This document shows, one piece after another, positions 38,242-48,193 of a stretch of 64,000 nucleotides of DNA. The stretch is from SAR202 cluster bacterium (GTDB lineage Bacteria > Chloroflexota > Dehalococcoidia > Lucifugimonadales > UBA1123): the NCBI GenBank assembly GCA_030752795.1, contig JASMDM010000013.1:1-64000 (forward strand), read 5' to 3'. Position 1 is the stretch's first letter; the number at the start of each line of letters is the position of its first letter. The notes under the pieces are model-generated. The model saw only the letters and a program-made list of their open reading frames with translations, made no database searches and was not told where the DNA came from. A program made the translations under genes and the position numbers.

Positions 38242-38495
38242 GTCACCTTCCAGTATTTGTTGATCTTGCTGATACGGTAGACGGTTACAACGGTCCCAGA
38301 TTCGCCGCTGAATGCAACGATGACTCGTAAGAGAAACAACTTGCCGTTGATCTCGACTTGCGACTGTAAAGCGACCGTACCTCCGAATTCGGGCACGACT
38401 TGCCCAGGCGCGCCAATTGTACGCTCCACCATTTCGCGGGGAATGCCGCGCCGCCCCAACTGCTCCAATGCATGACGCGAAAACGTGTACTTCAT
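38238..38495 (-). CDS. DUF4258 protein, probable toxin-like partner
   Basis: An 85-residue protein: MKYTFSRHALEQLGRRGIPREMVERTIGAPGQVVPEFGGTVALQSQVEINGKLFLLRVIVAFSGESGTVVTVYRISKINKYW. The S-x-H-A-x-x-x-x-x-x-R-G-I pattern and the V-V-T-V-Y-R-x-S/T-K-x-x-K/R-Y-W end are DUF4258 hallmarks (RelE-like fold in related families). It sits between pyrC and DUF2283 on the same strand. Confidence 0.85.
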   Translation of the reverse strand: MKYTFSRHALEQLGRRGIPREMVERTIGAPGQVVPEFGGTVALQSQVEINGKLFLLRVIVAFSGESGTVVTVYRISKINKYWKVT

Positions 38496-38497
38496 CT

Positions 38498-39823
38498 TTA
38501 AACGGTGTACGCCGTCTCACCTCCTACAAGCGTCGTCACCACCGCACCCTTGAGCGTCGCGCCGTGGAGTGGTGAGTTCTTGCCTCGGGAGAGGAACGCG
38601 TCAGCGTCGACAGTCCATTCTGCGTCTGGGTCGATTATCGTCACGTCCGCGTTTGCGCCTGGTTTGAGTGTTCCGATATCGGTCCTGCCCAGAAATGAAG
38701 CTGGGGCCGATGTCAGTTTCTCGATCATTGTCGTCAACGGCAGTTGGCCTGCGTGCACTAGCGACATCATCGAACCGAGCGCGGTTTCGAGCACGCTGAT
38801 CCCGAAGGCTGCTTCCTCGAAGGTGGTGAGTTTCTCGACGCTGCTGTGTGGCGCGTGATCTGTCGCGACGAAGTCGATGACACCGTCAGCGAGCGCGGAT
38901 ATCATCGCCTGCCTGTCCGCCGTCGCCCTCAGCGGCGGGTTGACCTTGGCCGTGGTGTCGTAAGCTGCCGACGTCAGGGCGCCGTACACCGAGCCATCGC
39001 CAGCGTTTCCCATCACTGCTTCGTCGGTGAGCGTGAGGTGGTGCGGGGTGACCTCGCACGTCACCAAGACGTCTCGCTCTTTCGCCAGTCTGACAGCCTC
39101 GACCGCACCGGCGGCGCTAATGTGGGCGATGTGGATCCGCCCGCCTACCATTTCGGCCAGCGAGATGTCTCGCGAGACCATCGTCTCTTCGGCGGAATTC
39201 GGGACGCCTTTGATGCCCAGTCGGTTTGAGACCCAGCCCTCGTTCATCGCGCCGCCACGGAAGAGTTCCGGCGTCTCGCAGTGATTGATGATCGGCAGGC
39301 CAAGCGCGGAGCCGTAGCTGAGCGCCTGCCTCATGATGTTGGGGTCGGCGACCGGATTGCCGTCGTCGCTGAACCCGATGCATCCGGCTTCGGCCAATTC
39401 GCCCATCTCGGCGAGCTCCTTGCCGAGGCTTCCCTTCGTCACGCACCCGATCGGGAGCACGCGGACTGCGCCTTCGGTGCGTGCCTTCTGCAGAACGTAG
39501 TCGACCGTCGCTCTGGAGTCCATCGTCGGGATGGTGTTGGGCATGGCGCACACGGTTGTGAACCCGCCCTTCGCCGCCGCTTTCGTGCCGGTTGCGACGG
39601 TCTCTTTGTATTCGAGTCCCGGCTCGCGCAGGTGGCAATGCAAATCGACGAAGCCGGGACTGACGATCAACCCGATCGCGTCGATGACGTCGACACCGTC
39701 CGGGCCCGATATCCGGTCGTCGATGCCGGAGACCCGCCCGTCTTCAATGAGAAGGTCGGCGACTCGGTCGATCCCTTGCGACGGATCTACGATGCGTCCG
39801 CCTTTGATTAGTGTCGGTTTCAT
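38498..39823 (-). CDS. pyrC: Dihydroorotase
   Basis: A 441-residue class I dihydroorotase, which cyclises carbamoyl aspartate. The metal-binding HxH is in PGFVDLHCHLREPGLEYKETVATGTKAA, other ligands are in IINHCETPE, GRIHIAHISAAGAVEAVR and the Asp in DFVATDHAPHS. The outer composite beta domain is present (TLIKGGRIVDPSQGI ... DADAFLSRGKNSPLHGATLKG). It follows pyrB in the pyrimidine locus. Confidence 0.95.
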   Translation of the reverse strand: MKPTLIKGGRIVDPSQGIDRVADLLIEDGRVSGIDDRISGPDGVDVIDAIGLIVSPGFVDLHCHLREPGLEYKETVATGTKAAAKGGFTTVCAMPNTIPTMDSRATVDYVLQKARTEGAVRVLPIGCVTKGSLGKELAEMGELAEAGCIGFSDDGNPVADPNIMRQALSYGSALGLPIINHCETPELFRGGAMNEGWVSNRLGIKGVPNSAEETMVSRDISLAEMVGGRIHIAHISAAGAVEAVRLAKERDVLVTCEVTPHHLTLTDEAVMGNAGDGSVYGALTSAAYDTTAKVNPPLRATADRQAMISALADGVIDFVATDHAPHSSVEKLTTFEEAAFGISVLETALGSMMSLVHAGQLPLTTMIEKLTSAPASFLGRTDIGTLKPGANADVTIIDPDAEWTVDADAFLSRGKNSPLHGATLKGAVVTTLVGGETAYTV

Positions 39824-39884
39824 ACGTGTGGTTTCTCGGCGCCCAACTTGATTGTCCCGTCGTGTCCCTGTTCGCGGCTCCTGA

Positions 39885-41704
<1,820 letters not shown>

Positions 41705-42078
41705 TTATATTCTGTTTTCCGGCAGTTCCGCCGACTTAGCTCAGACCGCCGGTTCAACGTCTATTCTATGTCAAATCGGGACGACGGCACAACCCTCGTT
41801 CGGGTAGTTTCAGACCTTCGTAGCCTGATTTCCGTTATCGAGTTCGGCCACACACGGGGCCGCGCTGCAAGCGGCAGTCGGTTGCTGCTTGGAGCAAGCG
41901 ACATGATACAATGCGCATCGCTAATTCGGGCAAGGCCATGACGGTTCTCGTTGAGCGCTGCCTCGGAAGTCGCCGAGGCGATGCCGGTGTTCTGGCCGTT
42001 CACGGCCAAACCATCCCGATAACCCCGAGTGGCGCCGATCAGCCACTGCCGCCGCGCTCACACACACGGAGGGTAACC

Positions 42079-43170
42079 ATGCTTCAACGATTCAAGGTTC
42101 CGAAAGACGACGAAGTCCGAGTAGCGCACGACGCGCTTGCCGAGACGGTCACTTCGATTTTCGAGAAGATGGGAGTGCCCGCGGACGACGCCGCGCTTGG
42201 CGCCGAGGTGCTGGTCGCGACCGACCTGCGCGGCGTCGAGACCCACGGCGTCTCGAACATGCTTCGATCCTACGTCGAAGGCTTCACTGGCGGCACATTG
42301 AACCCGAGGCCGGACGTTCAGGTGCTTCGCGACTCGCCGGCGATGGCGGTGGTGAACGCCGACAAGGGCCTGGCGGTGATCCTGGGGCCCAAGGCCATGG
42401 AGATGGCCATGGAGAAGGCGCGAAACGTGGGCGTCGGCGTCGTCACGATGTCCAATGCCGGGCACTCGGGCGCCATCGGCCATCACGCGATGCTCGCGGC
42501 CAAAAACGACATGGTCGGCATGGTCGCCACGTCCGGCGGACTGCTGGTCGTCCCGACGTTCGGCGCGGAACCTCGTTTCGGCACCAACCCGATCGCCATC
42601 GCGGCGCCAGCATGCAACGAGCCGTTCCTGCTCTTCGACGCGGCGACGTCCGCGATCGCAGGGAACAAGCTCAGGCTGGCCGACAGGGTCGGAGCATCGA
42701 TGATGCCCGGATGGATCGCCGGTCTCGACGGCGCTCCGATCATGGACGAAGTCAAGCTCCCGGAGCGCGGGCAGTTCTTCCAGCTTCCTCTCGGCGGAAC
42801 GCGCGAGCAGGGATCGCACAAAGGCTACGGCTTCGCGCTCATGGCCGAGACCCTGGCAACGATGCTCACCGGCGACCTCCCGACGATGGTCGAAGGCAGC
42901 CGCGGCGGAAGCCACCACTACTTCGCGGCCTACAACATCGAGGCGTTTTGCGACCTGGACGTGTTCAAAGACAACATGGACCAGATGTTGGCAACGCTCA
43001 AAGCGACCAAGCCCGCGCCAGGCCACGACGCCGTGATCTATCCTGGCGTGTCGGAGCACGAGGAAGAAAAGGAACGCCGCCAGAACGGCATCCCGCTTCA
43101 CCCGGAGGTCATCGAGTGGTTCAGCGACATCACCGCCGAACTCTCGTTGCCGGCCCTGCCCACGATGTAG
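42079..43170 (+). CDS. Ldh2-family malate/lactate-type NAD(P)-dependent dehydrogenase
   Basis: The 363-residue protein belongs to the Ldh2/ComC/YlbC family: GVPADDAALGAEVLVATDLRGVETHGVSNMLRSYVEGFTGGTLNPRPDVQ, catalytic-region HSGAIGHHAMLAA with the conserved His, PTFGAEPRFGTNPIAIAAP, and GSHKGYGFALMAETLATMLTG. Such enzymes reduce 2-oxoacids (malate, sulfolactate, ureidoglycolate and others); the substrate is not determined. The start at 42079 (MLQRFKV) has a GGAGGG Shine-Dalgarno; a longer ORF upstream lacks one. It is divergent from the pyr operon. Confidence 0.9.
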   Translation: MLQRFKVPKDDEVRVAHDALAETVTSIFEKMGVPADDAALGAEVLVATDLRGVETHGVSNMLRSYVEGFTGGTLNPRPDVQVLRDSPAMAVVNADKGLAVILGPKAMEMAMEKARNVGVGVVTMSNAGHSGAIGHHAMLAAKNDMVGMVATSGGLLVVPTFGAEPRFGTNPIAIAAPACNEPFLLFDAATSAIAGNKLRLADRVGASMMPGWIAGLDGAPIMDEVKLPERGQFFQLPLGGTREQGSHKGYGFALMAETLATMLTGDLPTMVEGSRGGSHHYFAAYNIEAFCDLDVFKDNMDQMLATLKATKPAPGHDAVIYPGVSEHEEEKERRQNGIPLHPEVIEWFSDITAELSLPALPTM

Positions 43171-43362
43171 CAACGGTGCTTCGCCCCCGATAAATGCCAA
43201 ACTGGACGCATGAAGATCCGTCGAGCCGGGGCATCCTCGGACGGAAGCCCTGACTCGGGGGACGAATGCGGATTCGTCATTCAGTCCTGCCCATTGAATT
43301 GTAGCTGAGCGTCGGCGCGAATGGGGTTTCGAATTCGTTCCCGGGGTTTCACTCGCCGGCCT

Positions 43363-43500
43363 TTACGCCCCCAGCCCCTCGCGCAGGGCCTGCACGCGTT
43401 CGGCGAAGGGGCCCATTCCGAACTCGTTGGCGATGGCTAGCGATTCGGCGAGCATTGTTGCTGCGTCGGCGTGGTCGCCGGGGTGTTGATTTCCGAGCAG
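43363..43500 (-). pseudogene. Fragment of a TPR-containing regulator (C-terminal end only)
   Basis: The minus-strand frame encodes LLGNQHPGDHADAATMLAESLAIANEFGMGPFAERVQALREGLGA, which closely resembles the final tetratricopeptide-like repeat of adenylate-cyclase/LuxR-type regulators (typical end: ELLAEALAIAEELGM ... L). No start codon or upstream domain is seen; the frame continues into a non-matching Pro-rich segment. It appears to be a remnant between the converging dehydrogenase and ferredoxin genes. Confidence 0.4.
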
Positions 43501-43587
43501 CGGTTGCGCCTGTTGCCGATCGATCTTGCGGGTTCTCGGTGGCGGCGGGGAAGGGACGTGTACCGCCGCATGCCGGATCGCCTGGGG

Positions 43588-44385
43588 TTACCGCCCGCGG
43601 CAGTCGGAGCAAAGGCCGCCCACGTGCAGCGGGCTGTACGAGTCCCCGTGGATCGCCGCGATTCGATCCAGTATGGCTTTCGGCGCCACAGGGGCGCCGC
43701 ACCGTTCGCACTTTGCCTGTTCGCTCTTGTACAGGGCCTTGGGTCCGGCGGTTAACGGGTCGAGCTCGGTTGCGGGAGTCGTCTTGATGGCGCCTGCCTT
43801 GTGATCTTAGGGCACGACTCCTCGCACCGACGACAGGCGACGCAAACGGCGCCGTCGAACGCGACCGCGGCGGTGTCGCCGGTCTGGTCGTACGTCAACG
43901 CGCCTGACGAGCAGGCGATGGCGCACGAGCCGCAACCGATACACGTCGCCTCGTCGATTTCGATTCGCCCGTGCGGTGCATGCGCGTGCTCCAGAGCGAG
44001 CACCGCTTGAGTCGCCGCGCGACGTCCGAACGCCTCGACCTGGCCGCCTGACGGCTCACTCGCGATCGCGGGCAGATCGGTTGACGGCGCCGGTCGGTCT
44101 TCGCCCTTGCGTTGGATACGGATGCGGTCCTCAAACGACGGGTCGCCGAGTTGTTCTAGGAGCTGGCGGCAGTAGTCAACCCTGCCTTCAAGGGTCGCTG
44201 TGTCGGTGTTCGGGCACTTGTTGCCACAGAAGGCCATCTCGACGGTTGACGCGCCTCCGGCCAGCGCTTACAGAATGGCCGCCGTCGGTACACCTCCGGC
44301 ACATGGCGACTTGATCGGCAGCGAAGGCGATGGCCGTGTCGTCGCTTTCTTGCAGACAAATGCGACGTGACGCTGGGCAGGTCAT
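43588..44385 (-). CDS. 2[4Fe-4S] ferredoxin with Cys-rich N-terminus and C-terminal zinc ribbon, two frame breaks
   Basis: Starts at 44385 by an ATGA overlap with the previous gene. Frame 1 gives MTCPASRRIC ... VAMCRRCTDGGH; removing one base near 44255 continues with MAFCGNKCPNTD ... CIGCGSCAIACSSGAL and CVACRRCEESCPKIT; adding one base near 43802 leads to AGAIKTTPATELDPLTAGPKALYKSEQAKCERCGAPV ... GLCSDCRGR, a CxxC...CxxC zinc-ribbon-like end. The rebuilt protein has about 265 residues. It likely passes electrons together with the HdrA-like protein of this locus. Function is inferred from clusters and neighbours only. Confidence 0.7.
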
Positions 44386-45137
44386 TCGGCGGACAACAGC
44401 GACTCAATCTGGTGTTCGACCTCTCCGATCGAGGCGCCGGGATATTCGACGGTCCGGTGCGGACACACGGCCACGCAGATGCCACAACTCGTGCACTGGG
44501 AACGATCGACCGTCACACGGTCGCCGAACAGTTTCATGGCGTCGTGGGGGCACGCGTCCACGCACCGAGTGCAACCATCGTCGGCCGCGCATCGATTCAT
44601 CGCGATCGTCGGAGCGGTCTCGTACGAGATTGGCGGCAGCGTGAATAGGGCTCGCCGGCTGACGCGAGTCCCCGAGGTTGCGAGCGTGGCCCGCTGGTTC
44701 TCCGGCAGCGAGCCCGGGAACGCCTTAGCGCGCGCGACCGCGGCGATGAGCAACAGCTCTGCTCCGGCGGTGATCCATCGGTTGGCCGATTTCGGCGCGT
44801 CGCCGCTCCCAATCTCGACTAGCTGCAACCCGAGCGCGTCGATCCCGCGACGGCGCATCCGGGAGTGAACCTCGATGGCCGGAAAATCGCCTGAACACGC
44901 TCCGATGACCAAGTGTTGGGCGGAAGAGCTTTCGAGCGCCTCTCCGACAGCGTCCGGTCGCTTGCACGACCCCGCGATGATCGACACTTCGACGTCTGAT
45001 ACACGGGCTGGAAGTCGCGAACCGATCGCCGAAAGATCGAGGCCCTCATTCGTAGCCTGTGCGTCTCCGCAGATCAAGATCAGGCAGGCGTCGGATCGAT
45101 CTTCCGCGTCTGATTGTGTTGATTGGTCTTCCGGCAT
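44382..45137 (-). CDS. HdrA-like / ferredoxin fusion protein
   Basis: About 251 residues. The N-terminal part (ACLILICGDAQATNEGLDLSAIG ... SIIAGSCKRPD ... HLVIGACSGDFPAIEVHSRM ... LGLQLVEI) resembles the N-terminal domain of heterodisulfide-reductase subunit A, with its spaced Cys residues. The C-terminal part is a 2[4Fe-4S] ferredoxin domain: CAADDGCTRCVDACPHD and CTSCGICVAVCPH. No FAD-binding domain is present, unlike full HdrA. The ATG at 45137 is chosen; it overlaps torD by 58 bases. The ORF continuing upstream to 45683 is only antisense of torD. Probable cytoplasmic electron carrier of the molybdoenzyme locus. Confidence 0.75.
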   Translation of the reverse strand: MPEDQSTQSDAEDRSDACLILICGDAQATNEGLDLSAIGSRLPARVSDVEVSIIAGSCKRPDAVGEALESSSAQHLVIGACSGDFPAIEVHSRMRRRGIDALGLQLVEIGSGDAPKSANRWITAGAELLLIAAVARAKAFPGSLPENQRATLATSGTRVSRRALFTLPPISYETAPTIAMNRCAADDGCTRCVDACPHDAMKLFGDRVTVDRSQCTSCGICVAVCPHRTVEYPGASIGEVEHQIESLLSAE

Positions 45138-45844
45138 GCCAATCCATCCCCCGCTTCTGCATCCTCTCCATCCACGTGATCGGCCAGGTGCTGGGACCAC
45201 ATCTCCACAAAGTCGACATCGTGTGAAGTCAGCGCGTGGGCGGTGCGCGTCGTGACGGTGTAGAATTCTGAGCCGCCTCGCGACTCTACTGCTCGCGCGA
45301 AATTTGGGATCCACTCGCACGGGTGTTGCTGGAGAAATCGCCATTGACGAAGAGTGGATTCCAGAATCGCTGGCATGTCGCCTGATTCGAGAGCGTCGGC
45401 CTCTAGCTCGCACAAGAACGAGACAAACTCCAGCTCGACCGCGGCGTGATCGGCGGTTTGTGCGCCTTCCGTGACGACCGCGAGCCCGGCGTCGATGTAC
45501 TCGGATTCGAGGTCCGCGAGCAGTTGGCCGGAGGTGAGTGAGGTCGGGTCCAGATACCCGGACTCCATGATCGGGACCGGTTTGGGGAAAGCTCCAGCGT
45601 CGAACAATCCCGAGTATTCCGCCTGGAGCATCGGAACCGAAGCCGGAGTGAGGATTGCCACGGCGCCGACAAAATCGTCCCAAGGCACGCTAAACGTGAG
45701 CTCGGAGTCCCAGGCGAGATCGTGACGCACATGGCGTGCAACGTCCGCGATCTCGGCCAGGGTGGATTCTTCAGGGTAGAGAAGCATCGCTCCGAGCATG
45801 CCGTATGCCAGCCGCCGGAGCTGAACGAGTTCGTTTACTTCCAT
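45080..45844 (-). CDS. TorD/DmsD-family molybdoenzyme maturation chaperone
   Basis: A 254-residue helical protein of the NarJ/TorD group: LVQLRRLAYGMLGAMLLYPEESTLAEIADVARHV, LQAEYSGLFDAGAFPKPVPIMESGYL (the usual E-x-S/T-x-L ... P-x-x-P-x-x-S pattern), and DHAAVELEFVSFLCELEADAL. Such proteins hold the Tat-exported molybdenum subunit until the cofactor is inserted. Its location in the same transcript as mopB and nrfD fits that role. Confidence 0.85.
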   Translation of the reverse strand: MEVNELVQLRRLAYGMLGAMLLYPEESTLAEIADVARHVRHDLAWDSELTFSVPWDDFVGAVAILTPASVPMLQAEYSGLFDAGAFPKPVPIMESGYLDPTSLTSGQLLADLESEYIDAGLAVVTEGAQTADHAAVELEFVSFLCELEADALESGDMPAILESTLRQWRFLQQHPCEWIPNFARAVESRGGSEFYTVTTRTAHALTSHDVDFVEMWSQHLADHVDGEDAEAGDGLACRKTNQHNQTRKIDPTPA

Positions 45845-45932
45845 TCGAGGATCATATCATGAAGAACGGGCGACGCCGGAAGGGCTCGGCGCCGCCTTGA
45901 CGGGAGTTGAGGAGCAGCGCGAAATGAGGGAA

Positions 45933-46148
45933 TTATTCGCCTTCTGCCCCTGGCAATAGTTCATAGATCAATGGCGAGATGCACATTGCCACGATGCTTG
46001 CGACGAACAAAGTCGCGGCAAACGGCATGTTCGGATTACTGTAGTCCGGGTTCGTCGGAGTGCCCAGAGGCGCGGCGAGCACGAAGTAGCTCACCACACC
46101 GGTGACGATTCCAATGACGAGAACGGCAGCGGAAAGCCCGATTCGCAT
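45933..46148 (-). CDS. Small two-helix membrane protein of the molybdoenzyme locus
   Basis: The 71-residue protein MRIGLSAAVLVIGIVTGVVSYFVLAAPLGTP... has two predicted membrane helices around a short Pro/Asn-rich loop. An AGGAAGG Shine-Dalgarno precedes it. No family is recognised. Position between nrfD and torD suggests it is an accessory membrane subunit. Confidence 0.7.
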   Translation of the reverse strand: MRIGLSAAVLVIGIVTGVVSYFVLAAPLGTPTNPDYSNPNMPFAATLFVASIVAMCISPLIYELLPGAEGE

Positions 46149-46160
46149 GTTACAACCTTC

Positions 46161-46262
46161 CTAATTTTCTTCCTGAACGTCCATAATCGGGAACACTTTC
46201 ATGAACATCACGTACAGCAATGCAGCAAGCGCCACCAACCTGACGATCACCGAGTACTCCAC
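46161..46262 (-). CDS. 33-residue single-span membrane protein
   Basis: Starts with GTG at 46262 directly after the nrfD stop (TGA-GTG). Product M-E-YSVIVRLVALAALLYVMFMKVFPIMDVQEEN has one hydrophobic span with an acidic C-terminal end. It ends 12 bases before the next gene start, and tight packing supports it being real. Function unknown; too short for ordinary gene callers. Confidence 0.5.
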   Translation of the reverse strand: MEYSVIVRLVALAALLYVMFMKVFPIMDVQEEN

Positions 46263-47444
46263 TCAAGTGGGACCGTAGCTGCCCGTCGGATACGGAAGCA
46301 GATTGCCGTGCGTCAACGACGGCACGACGATCAGACATCGTTTTATCATCGCGGCGACGTTGACGAGCACCGCTGCGACCAGGATCAGAGGCAGCGAATG
46401 GCGCCGCCTAAGAGCCTGCGTTCCCCCGATGGCGAAAGCCGCCACGAACGACGCGCCGGACAGCCAGAACATCCAGGCGTAATGGTCGGTGAGCATCTCC
46501 TCCGTGATTCGAGACTCTGCCAACCGAGCGCCGTATCCGGCAGTGATAAGCTCCGCTGGCAAGAAGTAGATGTACGCCAGCGTCAACCCTGTCAGCAGGT
46601 TGCTGAGCCAACCGAAAACTCGCATGTCCAATCGGTCACCTTCGGCCAGCACTTTGCGCAGCACGGCGGCGATGATTAGCAGCACACCGGTGGCGGTCAC
46701 CGCGGCCAACGTGACGAACCCGGGGGCTTGCAACGCGCCGAACCAACCCGGTCTGGCGACTTGCATGCCGAAAACGAACCCCGAGCTCGACGCGGCAGCG
46801 ACTCCGACGGCCAGGATGATAGCCGCTAACGCGAGGCTCGATCGGCGGTGGCGCGCTTCGGCGCCGGGGCTGCTGCCGTATCCGGCGGCAATGAATCTAA
46901 GCCACCCGCTCCATGCGGTTGCCCTCCGAGCGAATATCGCCGCATCTTTCCGACTTTCCAAGTAGAAGTACACCCAGGTCAGCGACAGCGACAGGATCAA
47001 CCCAATTGTGAACGTGCCGGAGAACGGAGATATCGGACGGGCGTAGCGTGCGATGTTTATCATCGCTCGGACAGGTTGGCCAACGTCGGCGATTACGCTG
47101 AGGTATCCGATGATGAGGCTCACCAGAGTGATGAGGCCAAGCGTCCTGCTCAGCGGCCTGAGGTGAGCAAAACCGCCGATCCGGATTACGCCCAGCAACA
47201 GCAACGCGCCGAATCCGACGCCCACGGCGTACAGTTCGAATGCGATGTAGAGGCCCCAGGGCGCCCCGCCCATCGGTCCGACGTCGCGCATGCTGGTTAC
47301 GATCTCGCCCTCCGTGATTTGGCGCGAGTAGGCGACCAAACCCAGTGCAAACAGGGCGAAGAGAGCCACGATTGCAACGAGCCATCCGATGTTGAAGTGG
47401 CCCATGCCGTATGGCAGAGCTCTGGTTTCCGCGTGAGTTGCCAT
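46263..47444 (-). CDS. nrfD: NrfD/PsrC-family membrane subunit
   Basis: A 393-residue polytopic protein with about nine or ten helices, matching the NrfD/PsrC quinone-interacting family: PMGGAPWGLYIAFELYAVGVGFGALLLLGVIRIGG, SVIADVGQPVRAMINIARYARPISPFSGTFTIGL. The family exchanges electrons between quinones and a periplasmic iron-sulfur subunit. ATG 47444 has AAGG seven bases before it; a GTG at 47450 would overlap the ferredoxin stop. It belongs directly after the four-cluster subunit. Confidence 0.9.
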   Translation of the reverse strand: MATHAETRALPYGMGHFNIGWLVAIVALFALFALGLVAYSRQITEGEIVTSMRDVGPMGGAPWGLYIAFELYAVGVGFGALLLLGVIRIGGFAHLRPLSRTLGLITLVSLIIGYLSVIADVGQPVRAMINIARYARPISPFSGTFTIGLILSLSLTWVYFYLESRKDAAIFARRATAWSGWLRFIAAGYGSSPGAEARHRRSSLALAAIILAVGVAAASSSGFVFGMQVARPGWFGALQAPGFVTLAAVTATGVLLIIAAVLRKVLAEGDRLDMRVFGWLSNLLTGLTLAYIYFLPAELITAGYGARLAESRITEEMLTDHYAWMFWLSGASFVAAFAIGGTQALRRRHSLPLILVAAVLVNVAAMIKRCLIVVPSLTHGNLLPYPTGSYGPT

Positions 47445-47446
47445 GA

Positions 47447-48181
47447 TCACACCTTCGTCTTGGGCCTCTCGATTTCCCGAGCGGATTCTTTCGGAGGCGT
47501 CCCCAAGTAGTGAACACGGGGTTGCGTGTCCATGCCCTTTTCCAGGCGGAATGACCGGCGGTTCCTAAGCAGGCGAGATACGTCGCTTTGAGGGTCGTCC
47601 AGATCGCCGAACTTGAGCGCGAACGCTGGGCAGTTGGCGACGCACGCTGGCTTGAGGCCTTGTTCCACGCGATGTACGCAGAACGTGCATTTCTCCATGA
47701 TCCCTTTTGCGTGGCCGCCTCCGGCAATGTGCCGCTTCTCCGTGCCCCATTTTTCGTCGAGATCGGGATTGTCGTAACCCGGAGACGCGCCTCCGGTGAT
47801 CGCCGCGACGTCGGGGTCCTTCCAGTCCCAATACGGGTTCTTCTTGGGGCTCTTGTAGTTGAAGTAATTGACCCCGTACGGGCAGGCGACCTCGCAGTCC
47901 CGACACCCGATGTACCGATCCCAGTCAGTGACGGTCATCCCTTCTTCGCGCTTATAGCGCGCGCCCACCGGGCACGCCTTCACGCATGGTGCGTTGTCGC
48001 AGTGCTGGCAAGGACGCGGAACGAACTGCATCTGGGTGTCTGGGAACTCGCCTTGTTCGAGGCGGAACACGTACATCCAAAACGCTCCCTGCGGGGTGTT
48101 GTTCTCCACCTTGCAGGCTTCCATGCACGCGCGACACCCGACGCATCTTTCGAGGTCGATTACCATCCCGTAGCGTGGCAT
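47447..48181 (-). CDS. Four-cluster ferredoxin subunit (DmsB/PsrB/NrfC-like)
   Basis: A 244-residue protein with four Cys sets: CVGCRACMEAC, CQHCDNAPCVKACP, CRDCEVACPYGV, and CTFCVHRVEQGLKPACVANCP, as in the electron-transfer subunits of complex iron-sulfur molybdoenzymes. It lacks a Tat signal of its own, as is normal since it is exported with the catalytic subunit. It shows an AGGAGG Shine-Dalgarno and lies 12 bases after mopB. It hands electrons between mopB and NrfD. Confidence 0.92.
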   Translation of the reverse strand: MPRYGMVIDLERCVGCRACMEACKVENNTPQGAFWMYVFRLEQGEFPDTQMQFVPRPCQHCDNAPCVKACPVGARYKREEGMTVTDWDRYIGCRDCEVACPYGVNYFNYKSPKKNPYWDWKDPDVAAITGGASPGYDNPDLDEKWGTEKRHIAGGGHAKGIMEKCTFCVHRVEQGLKPACVANCPAFALKFGDLDDPQSDVSRLLRNRRSFRLEKGMDTQPRVHYLGTPPKESAREIERPKTKV

Positions 48182-48193
48182 GACGGTTACCTC

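Noticed and set aside
45138-45683. N-terminal 180-residue extension of the HdrA-like ORF
   Set aside because: It is the antisense frame of torD and is Arg-rich without motifs; the start at 45137 gives a sensible protein.
46150-46338. Minus-strand 62-residue ORF overlapping nrfD end
   Set aside because: Out of frame with nrfD and Arg/Ser/Cys-rich; the 33-residue frame in the gap is more plausible.
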